Of a DNA stretch of 64,000 nucleotides, positions 54,681 through 62,319 are shown piece after piece. The notes beneath the pieces were generated by a model that searched no databases, was not told the origin of the DNA, and saw only the letters and a program-made list of their open reading frames with translations. How positions within the stretch are numbered: position 1 is the first letter of the stretch; each line of letters begins with the position of its first letter. The DNA comes from an uncultured Armatimonadota bacterium. Lineage in GTDB: Bacteria > Armatimonadota > Armatimonadia > Armatimonadales > Armatimonadaceae. The translations under genes and the position numbers were made by a program. The DNA is taken from positions 23,961 to 87,960 of the forward strand of contig CAIVZM010000035.1 of assembly GCA_903910385.1 (NCBI GenBank), given 5' to 3'.

Positions 54681-55926
54681 CGTATCCGCCATTATTGACG
54701 GGTCCGCCATCGTAATCGTCTTCCCCTTCGTTATCACTATCCACCATCTGCGCGAAAATCATTTTACCGGCGACAGTCTGCATCAGTGAAGTGACCCGCA
54801 CGGCGACGGTCTCGCCCATATGAACGCGTCCGTTCGCGACAACGATCATGGTGCCATCATCCAGATAGCCGATTCCCTGCCCCGGTTCCTTGCCTTCCTT
54901 GACCAGCATCACGCGCATTTCTTCGCCGGGCAATACGACCGGTTTGAGCGCATTGGCAAGTTCGTTGATATTCATAACGGTGACGCCCTGAAGTTCAGCG
55001 ACCTTGTTGAGGTTATAGTCGTTGGTGACCAGAGAACCATTGAGCGCCTTTGCCAGACGTACCAGACGCGAATCCACTTCCTCTCCCGGAGGAGCGTATC
55101 GGTCATAGGTTCGCACGGTCAATGTCCCGGACAATTCCTTCTGCATCTGATTGAGAATGTCCAGACCCCGCCGTCCCCGCGCGCGCTTCAGGGAGTCCGA
55201 AGAGTCCGCGATGTGCTGTAATTCATCCAGTACGAAGCCGGGAATATACATCGGCCCTTCGATAAATTTCGCCCGTGCGATATCTGCCACCCGACCATCG
55301 ATGATGACGTTCGTATCCAGCACCTTGAAGTGGTCTTGAGGGACTTTATCTTCTTCCGGCGGCGGCGGCATATAGAAGTGAATCTCTTCCTTCATCGAAA
55401 GCGCCGCGACGGTCGAAAGGTAGGTCACCGCGATACCGACCAGCATGACTGTACCGAAAGCGATAATCTTGGTGGTCACCAGTTGAATGATCGGCAGCGA
55501 TAACGCCACCGTCAGGATCAAACCGACAACCAGACCTGCCGACAACGCCAGTTTGTCCCGTATCGACATGACGCGAAGTTGTTCGCCCAGCAATTCGATA
55601 CGTCGAAAAATTGCGCCGCCGAGGGCGAAACCAAAGATGAGCCCCGCCGCAACGAACACCACCCGGTAGACCCACGATAGCGGGGAATCATCCCCGCTTT
55701 TGGTGACAAAGAACGATCCCAGCCCGGCATCACCCCGAACATAACGAAGGTAGGCGTCTACGGCATACCAGCCGAAAAGAGAAATCAACCCCGCAAGCAC
55801 CAGCGTAAAAGGAAAACGGATGGACGTCATCGAGCGCCAGAAACGATTCCTCGTCGAACTGGTTTTAGAAGGTTTGTTGTTGGTTGAGTTGGTCACTTCG
55901 GTCACTGCGGTGCGTCTCCCCGGCAT
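54604..55926 (-). CDS. PIN-TRAM membrane protein of the YacL type
   Basis: The 440-residue protein has four hydrophobic segments between about residues 38 and 180. A PIN nuclease-like domain follows ([15 protein letters not shown], later D-S-R-L-V-R-L-A and V-T-N-D-Y-N-L-N-K with the acidic residues of PIN active sites). A TRAM RNA-binding domain lies near residues 340-400. It ends with an acidic, then Gly/Tyr/Arg-rich tail. In Firmicutes this gene (yacL) also precedes ispD and ispF; its function is still not settled. The start ATG at 55926 has GAGG too close; ATG 55830 is an alternative. Confidence 0.88.
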   Translation of the reverse strand: MPGRRTAVTEVTNSTNNKPSKTSSTRNRFWRSMTSIRFPFTLVLAGLISLFGWYAVDAYLRYVRGDAGLGSFFVTKSGDDSPLSWVYRVVFVAAGLIFGFALGGAIFRRIELLGEQLRVMSIRDKLALSAGLVVGLILTVALSLPIIQLVTTKIIAFGTVMLVGIAVTYLSTVAALSMKEEIHFYMPPPPEEDKVPQDHFKVLDTNVIIDGRVADIARAKFIEGPMYIPGFVLDELQHIADSSDSLKRARGRRGLDILNQMQKELSGTLTVRTYDRYAPPGEEVDSRLVRLAKALNGSLVTNDYNLNKVAELQGVTVMNINELANALKPVVLPGEEMRVMLVKEGKEPGQGIGYLDDGTMIVVANGRVHMGETVAVRVTSLMQTVAGKMIFAQMVDSDNEGEDDYDGGPVNNGGYDGGYGASVRSYSRGGARRPIRRDQK

Positions 55927-56023
55927 TCCTCGCCAGCAGAAATAAATTATCAGCGCTAATTAATACGTCAAGAACGACAATGAATACCGCTCATCAGCGC
56001 CGGTCAATCGGGACAGGTTACTT

Positions 56024-56055
56024 TTATGCTTTAACCTCAATTATGCTTTAACCTC
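56024..56055. repeat. 15-bp direct repeat at the end of atpC
   Basis: TTATGCTTTAACCTC occurs at 56024-56038 and 56041-56055. The second copy contains the stop codon of the minus-strand atpC gene, so the last codons and the stop have been duplicated in tandem. Confidence 0.9.
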
Positions 56056-56467
56056 GATCGCCTCGCGCCACACGCAATCGCGCCTGAGCATGTTGCAGGG
56101 CGGCGTTTGCGGCATCGCGCTTGCTGGCGTTGCCCGCTTCGAGCGTCGACAGCATCTCACGGGCTTCCAGAAGAGTCTTTTCGGCGTGGTCTACATCAAT
56201 CTCAGTTGCAAACTCGGCGGTATCCGCAAGTGCGGTCACTTTTTCCCGAGTGACTTCGACAAATCCGCCCGATATGACCAGCGTTTCTTCGGCGCCGCTC
56301 GCCAGACGAACCAGACATTCCCCGACGCCCAACTCCACCAGCATCGGCGCATGCCCCGCCAGAACGCCCAGGCTGCCCGTGATTGCAGGGAGTCGCACAG
56401 AGACCGCAGTTTCAGCCAGAACAGTCCGTTCTGGAGTAACAATATCCAAAGGGAAGGTTGCTGCCAC
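56048..56467 (-). CDS. atpC: ATP synthase epsilon subunit
   Basis: The 139-residue F1 epsilon subunit has the N-terminal beta-sandwich pattern L-D-I-V-T-P-E-R-T-V, then G-S-L-G-V-L-A-G-H-A-P-M-L-V-E-L, and a C-terminal helical hairpin. It regulates rotation and ATP hydrolysis. Unlike the usual atp operon, no beta-subunit gene lies immediately upstream in this window; the neighbour there is a divergent oxidoreductase, so the gene stands alone. The start is GTG 56467 with AAGGAA upstream. Confidence 0.94.
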   Translation of the reverse strand: MAATFPLDIVTPERTVLAETAVSVRLPAITGSLGVLAGHAPMLVELGVGECLVRLASGAEETLVISGGFVEVTREKVTALADTAEFATEIDVDHAEKTLLEAREMLSTLEAGNASKRDAANAALQHAQARLRVARGDRG

Positions 56468-56617
56468 AATAATTCCTTTAAGGTTAACCCGCTTCCAAAT
56501 AACGAGGTTGCGGATCGCAATAGTTCCCTGATTGTATCAGATTTCTCGCGTTTAAAGGCTTCAGGCACACTTTATCGGGAAGGAACTTCGCGGATTTGCG
56601 TCGAAATAGAACGCGCT

Positions 56618-57637
56618 ATGTCGGATACGGCGGTGACACACCTAAAACGGGAAACAGGCGGGCCGCGAATCGGCATTGTCGGTTGCGGCGCAGTGGGCGA
56701 ACTCCACCGTGATCGCATGCTGGCGGAAGGGGTCGATATCGTTGCGATCTCGGACCCGGACGCAGACTCTCTTTCCCGTATGGCGGCGAGGTTGCCGCGG
56801 CGCCCCCAACTCTTCCGTTCGGAACTGGACTTGCTGGCGGCGGGAGTGGTGGATGCGGTCGTCCTTTGTACTCCGCACGGGCATCATGCGATTCAGGCGA
56901 ACCATGCGCTCGATGCGAATGTCCATGTCCTTGTCGAAAAGCCCTTCGTCACCAGTACGGCGGCGGGCTCCGCTCTGGTAGCCAAAGCCACAGAACGCGG
57001 TCTCGCGCTTTTCGTCGCATATACCCGGCGCAGTCGAGGGCATGCCCGTTTTCTGCAAATCGCCGCCCACCGTATCGCCCCCTTACACCGTATCGCTATT
57101 ACCCGCGCTCAACCCTGGTTTCAGACACATCGCCGAACATGGCGGATTCATGGGGGCGAAGGCGGCGGATTTCTGCTGGACGCCGGTGCGTCCATGCTCG
57201 ATTTATTGCTAACCTTGATACCCGAATCGATTCACGAGGTGGACGCCGTTCTGGAACGTCCCAATGGAGTCGAAGTGGATGTGCGCGGCTCCGTTCGTCT
57301 TACCTTCTCCGGGGGGGTGCGGGTCGAGCTTTCGCTGATCGGGGATGCAACCGAAAAAATCGAACAGTTCCAGTTGTACGGCGAGCATGGAACCGCCGGA
57401 TGGTTATTGCGCGAGGATGCGCCCCATCAACTGTATCTTCGTCCTCCGGGCGGTCCTTCGGAAATCGGCGATCCGGCGACGCATCGAACGCTTTCCCCGG
57501 ACGCCGCCTTCGTCGCCGCTCTCCGCTCCGGCAGAAGTTTTGGTTCAGATACCGCTCGCGATCTCTACGATGCCGCCTCCGCGATTCCCGTTGTCGCCCT
57601 GATCGAACGGATTCAGGCGGAAGCGGTCTGGAAGTAG
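56618..57637 (+). CDS. Gfo/Idh/MocA family oxidoreductase
   Basis: The 339-residue protein has I-G-I-V-G-C-G-A-V-G-E-L-H near residue 20, V-L-V-E-K-P-F at about residue 100, and G-G-G-F-L-L-D-A-G-A-S-M-L-D-L-L in place of the catalytic D-x-G-x-H. The His of that motif is not obvious (Met at that position), which makes dehydrogenase activity uncertain. Substrate is unknown. The frame runs back to 56090 through atpC antisense sequence, but the family N terminus starts shortly after the ATG at 56618. Confidence 0.82.
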   Translation: MSDTAVTHLKRETGGPRIGIVGCGAVGELHRDRMLAEGVDIVAISDPDADSLSRMAARLPRRPQLFRSELDLLAAGVVDAVVLCTPHGHHAIQANHALDANVHVLVEKPFVTSTAAGSALVAKATERGLALFVAYTRRSRGHARFLQIAAHRIAPLHRIAITRAQPWFQTHRRTWRIHGGEGGGFLLDAGASMLDLLLTLIPESIHEVDAVLERPNGVEVDVRGSVRLTFSGGVRVELSLIGDATEKIEQFQLYGEHGTAGWLLREDAPHQLYLRPPGGPSEIGDPATHRTLSPDAAFVAALRSGRSFGSDTARDLYDAASAIPVVALIERIQAEAVWK

Positions 57638-57757
57638 CCCTCTATCGTAAACCGACTTTCGAGACGCCCTGAACTATATCGTAATTCCCTATCCTGAAAT
57701 CTACGAAAGCGGCGGCGTGCGGCGGCGTACGCGCTGCCGACTCCCTACGTCACAGGG

Positions 57758-57763
57758 TATAAT
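57758..57763 (+). promoter_or_regulatory. -10 element of the isocitrate dehydrogenase gene
   Basis: GGGTATAAT is a consensus extended -10 element about 70 bases upstream of the GTG start. A weak -35-like TGCCGA lies 17 bases before it. Confidence 0.6.
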
Positions 57764-57833
57764 TGTTACCGTCAACGCCCCGCCCCGGTACGCTTTGATG
57801 CCGGGTAAATTTGGGGCAAGGAGCAATCGAAAA

Positions 57834-58928
57834 GTGGCTGTGCATAACGTGACCCTGATTCGCGGCGATGGAACGGGGCCGGAACTCGTTGAGGCGACCC
57901 GGCGCGTCCTCGAAGCGGCAGTGGCGACCAATGGGTCGTCCTTTCAATGGGATGTCGTCGAGGCGGGGGTGGACATCATGGAGACGGCGGGGACGCCGCT
58001 CCCGGACAACGTCCTCGAATCTGTCCGCAAGAACAAAGTGGCTCTCAAAGGCCCCATCACGACGCCTATTGGGACAGGATTCCGCTCGGTGAACGTCGCC
58101 CTGCGCAAAGAGTTAGACCTCTTCGCCTGTATCCGCCCCTGCAAGTCTTATGTCGGCGTCCGCAGCAAGTACGACAACATTGACCTTGTCATCGTCCGCG
58201 AGAACACCGAAGACCTGTATGCGGGCGTCGAGTACGACGTCAATAGCCCGGAGGCGAAGGCCATTATCGCCATGTCCCCCGGCAAAATCCGCGACGATGC
58301 CGCGATTTCCATCAAGCCGATTTCCATCACCGGAACGCGCCGCATTGTCAAGACCGCCTTCGATTACGCGGTCGAAAACGGGCGCAAAAAGGTGACGGCG
58401 GTCTGCAAGGCGAATATCATGAAGTATACGGACGGCCTGTTTTACCGGGTCGCCCGCGAAGTCGCCGAGGAATACAGGAAGCACGGCATCGAGTACGATG
58501 AGTGGCTGGTGGACGCGATGTGCATGCAACTTGTCCAGAAGCCGGAGAACTATGACATTCTCGTAATGCCCAACCTCTACGGCGACATCCTCTCCGACCT
58601 GGGAGCCGGTCTTGTCGGCGGTCTGGGCGTCGCTCCCGGCGCGAACATCGGCGACGATATGGCGCTCTTTGAAGCCACCCACGGCTCCGCCCCGAAGTAC
58701 AAGAATCAGAACAAGGTCAACCCGACCGCGCTGATTCTCTCGGGCCTTCTGATGCTGAAGTATCTCAAGGAGGACAAGGCCGCCGCCGCGCTCGACAAGG
58801 CCGTTTCGGAAGTCATCGCCGAGGGCAAGGATGTCACCTACGACATGAAGCCCGACCGCAACGACCCCACCGCCGTCGGCACCTCCCAGATGGCCGACGC
58901 CATCATCGCCAAAATCCAAGCGGGGTAA
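57834..58928 (+). CDS. NAD-type isocitrate dehydrogenase
   Basis: The 364-residue enzyme oxidatively decarboxylates isocitrate to 2-oxoglutarate. It has [13 protein letters not shown] (the isocitrate/homoisocitrate signature), [13 protein letters not shown] and [10 protein letters not shown]. The [11 protein letters not shown] region belongs to the NAD-dependent subgroup. Homoisocitrate dehydrogenase is a less likely alternative. The GTG at 57834 is preferred because AAGGAG lies ten bases upstream. Codons are strongly C/G-ending, as expected of a highly expressed gene. Confidence 0.9.
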   Translation: MAVHNVTLIRGDGTGPELVEATRRVLEAAVATNGSSFQWDVVEAGVDIMETAGTPLPDNVLESVRKNKVALKGPITTPIGTGFRSVNVALRKELDLFACIRPCKSYVGVRSKYDNIDLVIVRENTEDLYAGVEYDVNSPEAKAIIAMSPGKIRDDAAISIKPISITGTRRIVKTAFDYAVENGRKKVTAVCKANIMKYTDGLFYRVAREVAEEYRKHGIEYDEWLVDAMCMQLVQKPENYDILVMPNLYGDILSDLGAGLVGGLGVAPGANIGDDMALFEATHGSAPKYKNQNKVNPTALILSGLLMLKYLKEDKAAAALDKAVSEVIAEGKDVTYDMKPDRNDPTAVGTSQMADAIIAKIQAG

Positions 58929-58940
58929 TTGCAGAAACTT

Positions 58941-58971
58941 TGTACCCCTTCTGTTTATCAGAAGGGGTACA
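58941..58971 (+). terminator. terminator after isocitrate dehydrogenase
   Basis: TGTACCCCTTCTG at 58941-58953 pairs perfectly with CAGAAGGGGTACA at 58959-58971 over a five-base loop. Confidence 0.85.
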
Positions 58972-58991
58972 TTGATATTCCAATTATAAAC

Positions 58992-59756
58992 ATGGGAACT
59001 TCTAGCAAAAAACAACAGCCAACAGTAATTGAGTCTCTGGCAAAGTATGTCGAATTTATTTCAGCGCAATATACAGATGATATTGTCTTGTTTCGGGGTC
59101 AACGGACGGATTGGCCGTTAGAGCCTAAAATTGCCAGGATTAAGAATGTGCCTGACCTATTTATAGCCGAAAAGGATATTATTAATGATTTCAAAAGACA
59201 AAGCATTCCATATTTGGAATACGAACCGCAAAGCGACTTGGAATGGATGGCTATTGGACAGCACTATGGATTACCTACCCGCCTTCTTGATTGGACTGTA
59301 AACAGTCTGACAGCCATGTGGTTTGCTGTAGAAAAACCTCCAATTGAAAACAAGATTGGTGTAGTATGGGTATTTTCGCCACCACAAGAGGATATTGTAT
59401 CGCCTGATACGATTAAAGATCCGTTTTCTCCTCGTCTAAATTTGGTTTTTCGTCCACGCTATATTACAAAAAGAATTGAGGTCCAAGGAGGCTGGTTCAC
59501 GATTACAAAATATTTTACCGAAAAACGTAGGTTTCATACATTGAACACGGTAGCCAGGCTTAAACAGCGTTTTGAAAAGATTGTTATACCCCACGATAAG
59601 TTTGCGTCGATAAGAAAAGACCTACTTCGTTGTGGGTTTCAGGCATCGTCAATTTATCTAGGACTTGAAGGAATTTGTACTTCTATCACGCAAAAATACT
59701 TTCCGGTAGAGAACATTAGTCAGCCTGTCGAAGCAAAATTAGAAAAAAGCGAATAA
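58992..59756 (+). CDS. FRG-domain protein
   Basis: The 254-residue protein shows the FRG pattern: V-L-F-R-G-Q-R-T-D-W-P-L-E-P-K-I-A-R, then E-K-D-I-I-N-D-F-K-R-Q-S, then D-L-E-W-M-A-I-G-Q-H-Y-G-L-P-T-R-L-L-D-W-T. The domain is named for its F-R-G motif; its activity is not established to my knowledge, and it is common in mobile and defence-related gene sets. Codon use is clearly more AT-rich than neighbours, pointing to horizontal acquisition. The frame extends to 58929, but that part lies in the terminator of the previous gene. Confidence 0.82.
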   Translation: MGTSSKKQQPTVIESLAKYVEFISAQYTDDIVLFRGQRTDWPLEPKIARIKNVPDLFIAEKDIINDFKRQSIPYLEYEPQSDLEWMAIGQHYGLPTRLLDWTVNSLTAMWFAVEKPPIENKIGVVWVFSPPQEDIVSPDTIKDPFSPRLNLVFRPRYITKRIEVQGGWFTITKYFTEKRRFHTLNTVARLKQRFEKIVIPHDKFASIRKDLLRCGFQASSIYLGLEGICTSITQKYFPVENISQPVEAKLEKSE

Positions 59757-59758
59757 TC

Positions 59759-60083
59759 AGCCTGAATGTTCCCGACAACAACCCGTCGGATAACAGTCCG
59801 CAAGTCCTGGTAAACCTGACCGTTACCGGAACGCCGTCCGGGGTGAACATCCTGAAAGGGAAAAAAAGGGACGAACAAGCAGGGCGTTCAATACGTCATT
59901 GAGGCAAAAATCGGCGCGTCGCCGTCGTGGACGCTCATGGACGCCGTGACCGCGACCAAGTCTCGCGCAGACTTGCTCGTAGAACACATCGCCCCCCCCG
60001 GCGTCCGCGCAACCTACCGTATCACAGCGCGTCGCCGCACCGTCCTCAGCGACCCGTCGAACGAGGCGGTGATTTACGGGTAG
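59759..60083 (+). pseudogene. frameshifted gene fragment, copy A of a duplicated sequence
   Basis: The first part reads S-L-N-V-P-D-N-N-P-S-D-N-S-P-Q-V-L-V-N-L-T-V-T-G-T-P and then shifts frame at a run of seven A near 59862-59868. In the new frame it continues K-Q-G-V-Q-Y-V-I-E-A-K-I-G-A-S-P-S-W-T-L-M-D-A-V-T to a TAG at 60081-60083. The sequence looks like the end of a beta-sandwich, Ig/FN3-like surface protein. The part from 59904 is duplicated, diverged, at 62096-62278. Confidence 0.7.
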
Positions 60084-60175
60084 GTGTTGGGTATTGGGTG
60101 TTGGGAAATGCGATGAGGCGTCTGTTTTTGGGTTGTGATGCGGCAATGATTTTCGGGTAGTATTGACGTACTTTT

Positions 60176-60745
60176 ATGCCCTCTCGTTCTTTACAGCAAT
60201 GGCGCACTGTCCGCGTGGCGGAACTGGACGAAATGGAGAACGCGCACCGCTCCGTCGGGGGGATTCGGCGCGGGAGACGCCACGCGACCCGGCAACTCAA
60301 TCACGCTTACACCCTGCTTATCGCCTCGCAGTTTCAGGGCTTCTGCCGCGACCTTCATACGGAGTGCGCCCGCGTGATTGTCGCTTCGACGCAGCCGCCC
60401 AATTTACAGGCGTTCATGGAGGAAGGCTTTCTGCGCGACCGCAAATTGGATAGAGGCAACCCCAATCCGGGAAACATCGGTTCGGATTTTGAGCGGCTTG
60501 ATATTTCTCTATGGGCGGATTTGTACGTTCTGAGTCCGCGCAATCGTCAACGGCGTCGCGCCCTCGAAGAACTGAATGAATGGCGAAATGCGATTGCCCA
60601 CCATGACTTTACAAGGCTCGGCGTGAGCGCGATACAATTACAGCAGGTGCGGAATTGGCGGTCGGCGTGCTACCTTCTGGCGCAAGGAATGGACTTCGTA
60701 ACTCACGCCCGCCTGACCATTTTGCTGGGCGCTCCGCCGTGGTGA
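60176..60745 (+). CDS. HEPN-type protein, candidate RNase toxin
   Basis: The 189-residue alpha-helical protein ends with E-L-N-E-W-R-N-A-I-A-H-H-D-F, the R-x4-H catalytic motif of HEPN ribonucleases, preceded by a hydrophobic helix. HEPN proteins are frequent toxins and defence effectors that cut RNA as dimers. A small gene follows after 18 bases on the same strand and could encode its partner. TAGTAT at 60158-60163 lies twelve bases before the ATG. The assignment rests on the motif and helical content only. Confidence 0.6.
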   Translation: MPSRSLQQWRTVRVAELDEMENAHRSVGGIRRGRRHATRQLNHAYTLLIASQFQGFCRDLHTECARVIVASTQPPNLQAFMEEGFLRDRKLDRGNPNPGNIGSDFERLDISLWADLYVLSPRNRQRRRALEELNEWRNAIAHHDFTRLGVSAIQLQQVRNWRSACYLLAQGMDFVTHARLTILLGAPPW

Positions 60746-60763
60746 CGGAGCGAGGAGAAAATA

Positions 60764-61069
60764 ATGGCGCATAAGACAGTGGAAAAATCGGTTTCGCCGG
60801 ATAAGATTCGCGTTGGTCAGCGGGTGCGCTTTCATCGCGGGGTTTCGGCGCGGGAGGCTATCGTCATTGAAGACCGGGGACCGCTGGATATTGGCGGCGG
60901 GCAGGTCGTTCGTATCCGCTACTTCGTGGATTACGCTGGCGACGGCGTATTAGAACCTGTCGAAACCGAAACCGCCGCCCGCAATGTCGAAATCCTTGAT
61001 GAGTTTCCCGCCACCGTCAGCACGTCCCAAACGTCTGACGCCATTATCGCCAAAATTAACGTGGCGTAA
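60764..61069 (+). CDS. small hypothetical protein following the HEPN gene
   Basis: The 101-residue protein has an SH3-like beta-rich centre (I-R-V-G-Q-R-V-R-F-H-R-G-V, then V-R-I-R-Y-F-V-D-Y-A-G-D-G). It ends S-T-S-Q-T-S-D-A-I-I-A-K-I, which closely resembles the last residues of the isocitrate dehydrogenase at 58.9 kb ([13 protein letters not shown]). GAGGAG precedes the ATG. As the second gene of a two-gene unit it is a candidate antitoxin or partner for the HEPN protein; no known antitoxin family is recognised. Confidence 0.5.
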   Translation: MAHKTVEKSVSPDKIRVGQRVRFHRGVSAREAIVIEDRGPLDIGGGQVVRIRYFVDYAGDGVLEPVETETAARNVEILDEFPATVSTSQTSDAIIAKINVA

Positions 61070-61089
61070 CCGGGCGCGTAACCAAACTT

Positions 61090-61118
61090 GCCTCTCGCCT
61101 GTCAGGCAGACGAGAGGC
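61090..61118 (+). terminator. terminator after the HEPN pair
   Basis: GCCTCTCG at 61090-61097 pairs with CGAGAGGC at 61111-61118, with a further inner CCTG/CAGG pairing. It is directly followed by the next promoter. Confidence 0.65.
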
Positions 61119-61120
61119 AA

Positions 61121-61126
61121 TATAAT
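61121..61126 (+). promoter_or_regulatory. -10 element before the coiled-coil remnants
   Basis: A consensus TATAAT is followed by AGGAG at 61132-61136, an ATG-TAA minimal ORF at 61141-61146, and then the ATG at 61147. Confidence 0.55.
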
Positions 61127-61146
61127 TTAGCAGGAGTTAGATGTAA

Positions 61147-61368
61147 ATGGCGACCGTTATCGTTGAAGAAAAGTCCATGACGGACGAAGAGTATCGTGAG
61201 GAGTTTTATCGCCTCATGGCGGAGATAGACGCTATTCGCGCCGGGTTTAAGGAAAAGGACGAGCGAATCGCTCAACTTCGCGCCGAATCCGCCTAACTGA
61301 AAGCGGACTCCGCACGAATCAGGACGCAGGTGGATGCCGCCCTTGACCGACTGGAAGGGATGAAGTAA
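61147..61368 (+). pseudogene. coiled-coil protein gene with an in-frame stop, remnant 1
   Basis: From the ATG at 61147 the frame encodes 49 residues with coiled-coil character (K-E-K-D-E-R-I-A-Q-L-R-A-E-S-A), then a TAA at 61294-61296. It continues in the same frame with L-K-A-D-S-A-R-I-R-T-Q-V-D-A-A-L-D-R-L-E-G-M-K to a second stop at 61366-61368. The coiled-coil heptads run on across the stop, so an intact 73-residue protein was probably the original. It may still make the short form. Confidence 0.55.
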
Positions 61369-61374
61369 AACTCG

Positions 61375-61656
61375 ATGTGGAAAGAGGCGGCGGAAGCCAT
61401 TGGGAAGATAACTACGCTTACCCGCGATGTTGATTAGTGTAAATCTGACATTGAGGTGTTACGCGGCGACGTGCGGGAAGTGCGGCGCGAGTTGCGGGAG
61501 GTGCAAAAAGAGGTGCAACGCCTCACCTCTCTCGTGGAGCATTTCATGTATCGCTCTCAAAGCGAACATGAGAAACTCCTCCTGCGCCTTGAGGTCGCCA
61601 TGCTTAAAATGGAACGCCGCCTCCCGCCCGCCGACGAAACCAAAGTCATCGAATAA
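61375..61656 (+). pseudogene. coiled-coil protein gene with an in-frame stop, remnant 2
   Basis: From the ATG at 61375 the frame encodes M-W-K-E-A-A-E-A-I-G-K-I-T-T-L-T-R-D-V-D and then a TAG at 61435-61437. It continues C-K-S-D-I-E-V-L-R-G-D-V-R-E-V-R-R-E-L-R as a long charged coiled coil to 61656. An internal GTG at 61456 could still start a 66-residue product. Together with the preceding ORF it looks like a decayed gene pair. Confidence 0.5.
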
Positions 61657-61673
61657 TTTCCTTTGGAAAGCTA

Positions 61674-62093
61674 ATGCCTGACCTTGTCGTTTCACCGCAA
61701 GAGGGAGATTATTGTTTTAGCTCCTTGCTCCTCCTGAACGACCAAGATTTCAAGCATGTGCACCCTGCCGATGTATCCGCTGTTCGTGCGAACTATCCGC
61801 ATGGTTGGCAACTTCTGTGCTTTCGATACGGCGGACGGCAGGATGGATATGACGTGCTGGACGATGGCAACATGCCGATACGGGTTCGGGGAGCTTTCAT
61901 CGCCAAAATTCCAGAGCCAGTCTTTAAACGTGGACAATCGGTCTTCGCTCACAGGAAACAACAAGTGGGAATCATTCGGGTGATTGTCTGGCATTACACA
62001 CGCCAACAAGTCTACTACCGCGTGGAATTCGCGGGACGCCTTTCCGGGTTCTGGTACTTTAACGAAGACTTAGAGGCGGTAAACGCTTTCTGA
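61674..62093 (+). CDS. hypothetical protein, 139 aa
   Basis: No family is recognised. The second half (P-V-F-K-R-G-Q-S-V-F-A-H, then Q-V-Y-Y-R-V-E-F-A-G-R-L-S-G-F-W-Y-F-N-E-D-L) has an SH3-like pattern similar in spirit to the protein at 60764. The ORF is intact, has TTGGAAAG before the ATG, and its stop codon is followed after two bases by copy B of the repeated pseudogene. Confidence 0.45.
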   Translation: MPDLVVSPQEGDYCFSSLLLLNDQDFKHVHPADVSAVRANYPHGWQLLCFRYGGRQDGYDVLDDGNMPIRVRGAFIAKIPEPVFKRGQSVFAHRKQQVGIIRVIVWHYTRQQVYYRVEFAGRLSGFWYFNEDLEAVNAF

Positions 62094-62095
62094 TA

Positions 62096-62278
62096 GCCAA
62101 AATCGGCGCGTCACCGTCGTGGACGCTGGTGGACGCCGTGACCGCGACCAAGTCTCGCGCAGACTTACGCGTAGAATAACTCGGGCAAACCCCCGGCGTC
62201 CGCGCCACCTACCACATCAAAGCGCATCGCCGCGCTGTTCTTAGCGACCCGTCGAACGAGGCGGTGATTTATGGGTAG
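62096..62278 (+). pseudogene. gene fragment, copy B of a duplicated sequence
   Basis: This 183-base fragment matches 59904-60083: A-K-I-G-A-S-P-S-W-T-L-V-D-A-V-T-A-T-K-S-R-A-D-L-R-V-E, a TAA in frame, then P-G-V-R-A-T-Y, and D-P-S-N-E-A-V-I-Y-G followed by TAG. Copy B has one extra codon after V-E and several substitutions. Only the distal part of copy A is present. Confidence 0.75.
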
Positions 62279-62319
62279 TGGGGTTATTGACTGACCAGTT
62301 TGAGCGAAAGAATTCTCGA

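Noticed and set aside
58113..59015. 300-residue minus-strand ORF antisense to isocitrate dehydrogenase
   Set aside because: It is caused by G/C-ending codons of the real gene; the protein has no motif.
61294..61437. Stop-codon recoding (pyrrolysine or readthrough) in the coiled-coil ORFs
   Set aside because: One stop is TAA and the other TAG, and the whole neighbourhood is decaying, so mutation is the simpler explanation.
59904..62278. The duplicated 180-base fragments as ends of an insertion sequence
   Set aside because: They are direct coding repeats with different upstream boundaries, no inverted ends and no transposase between them.
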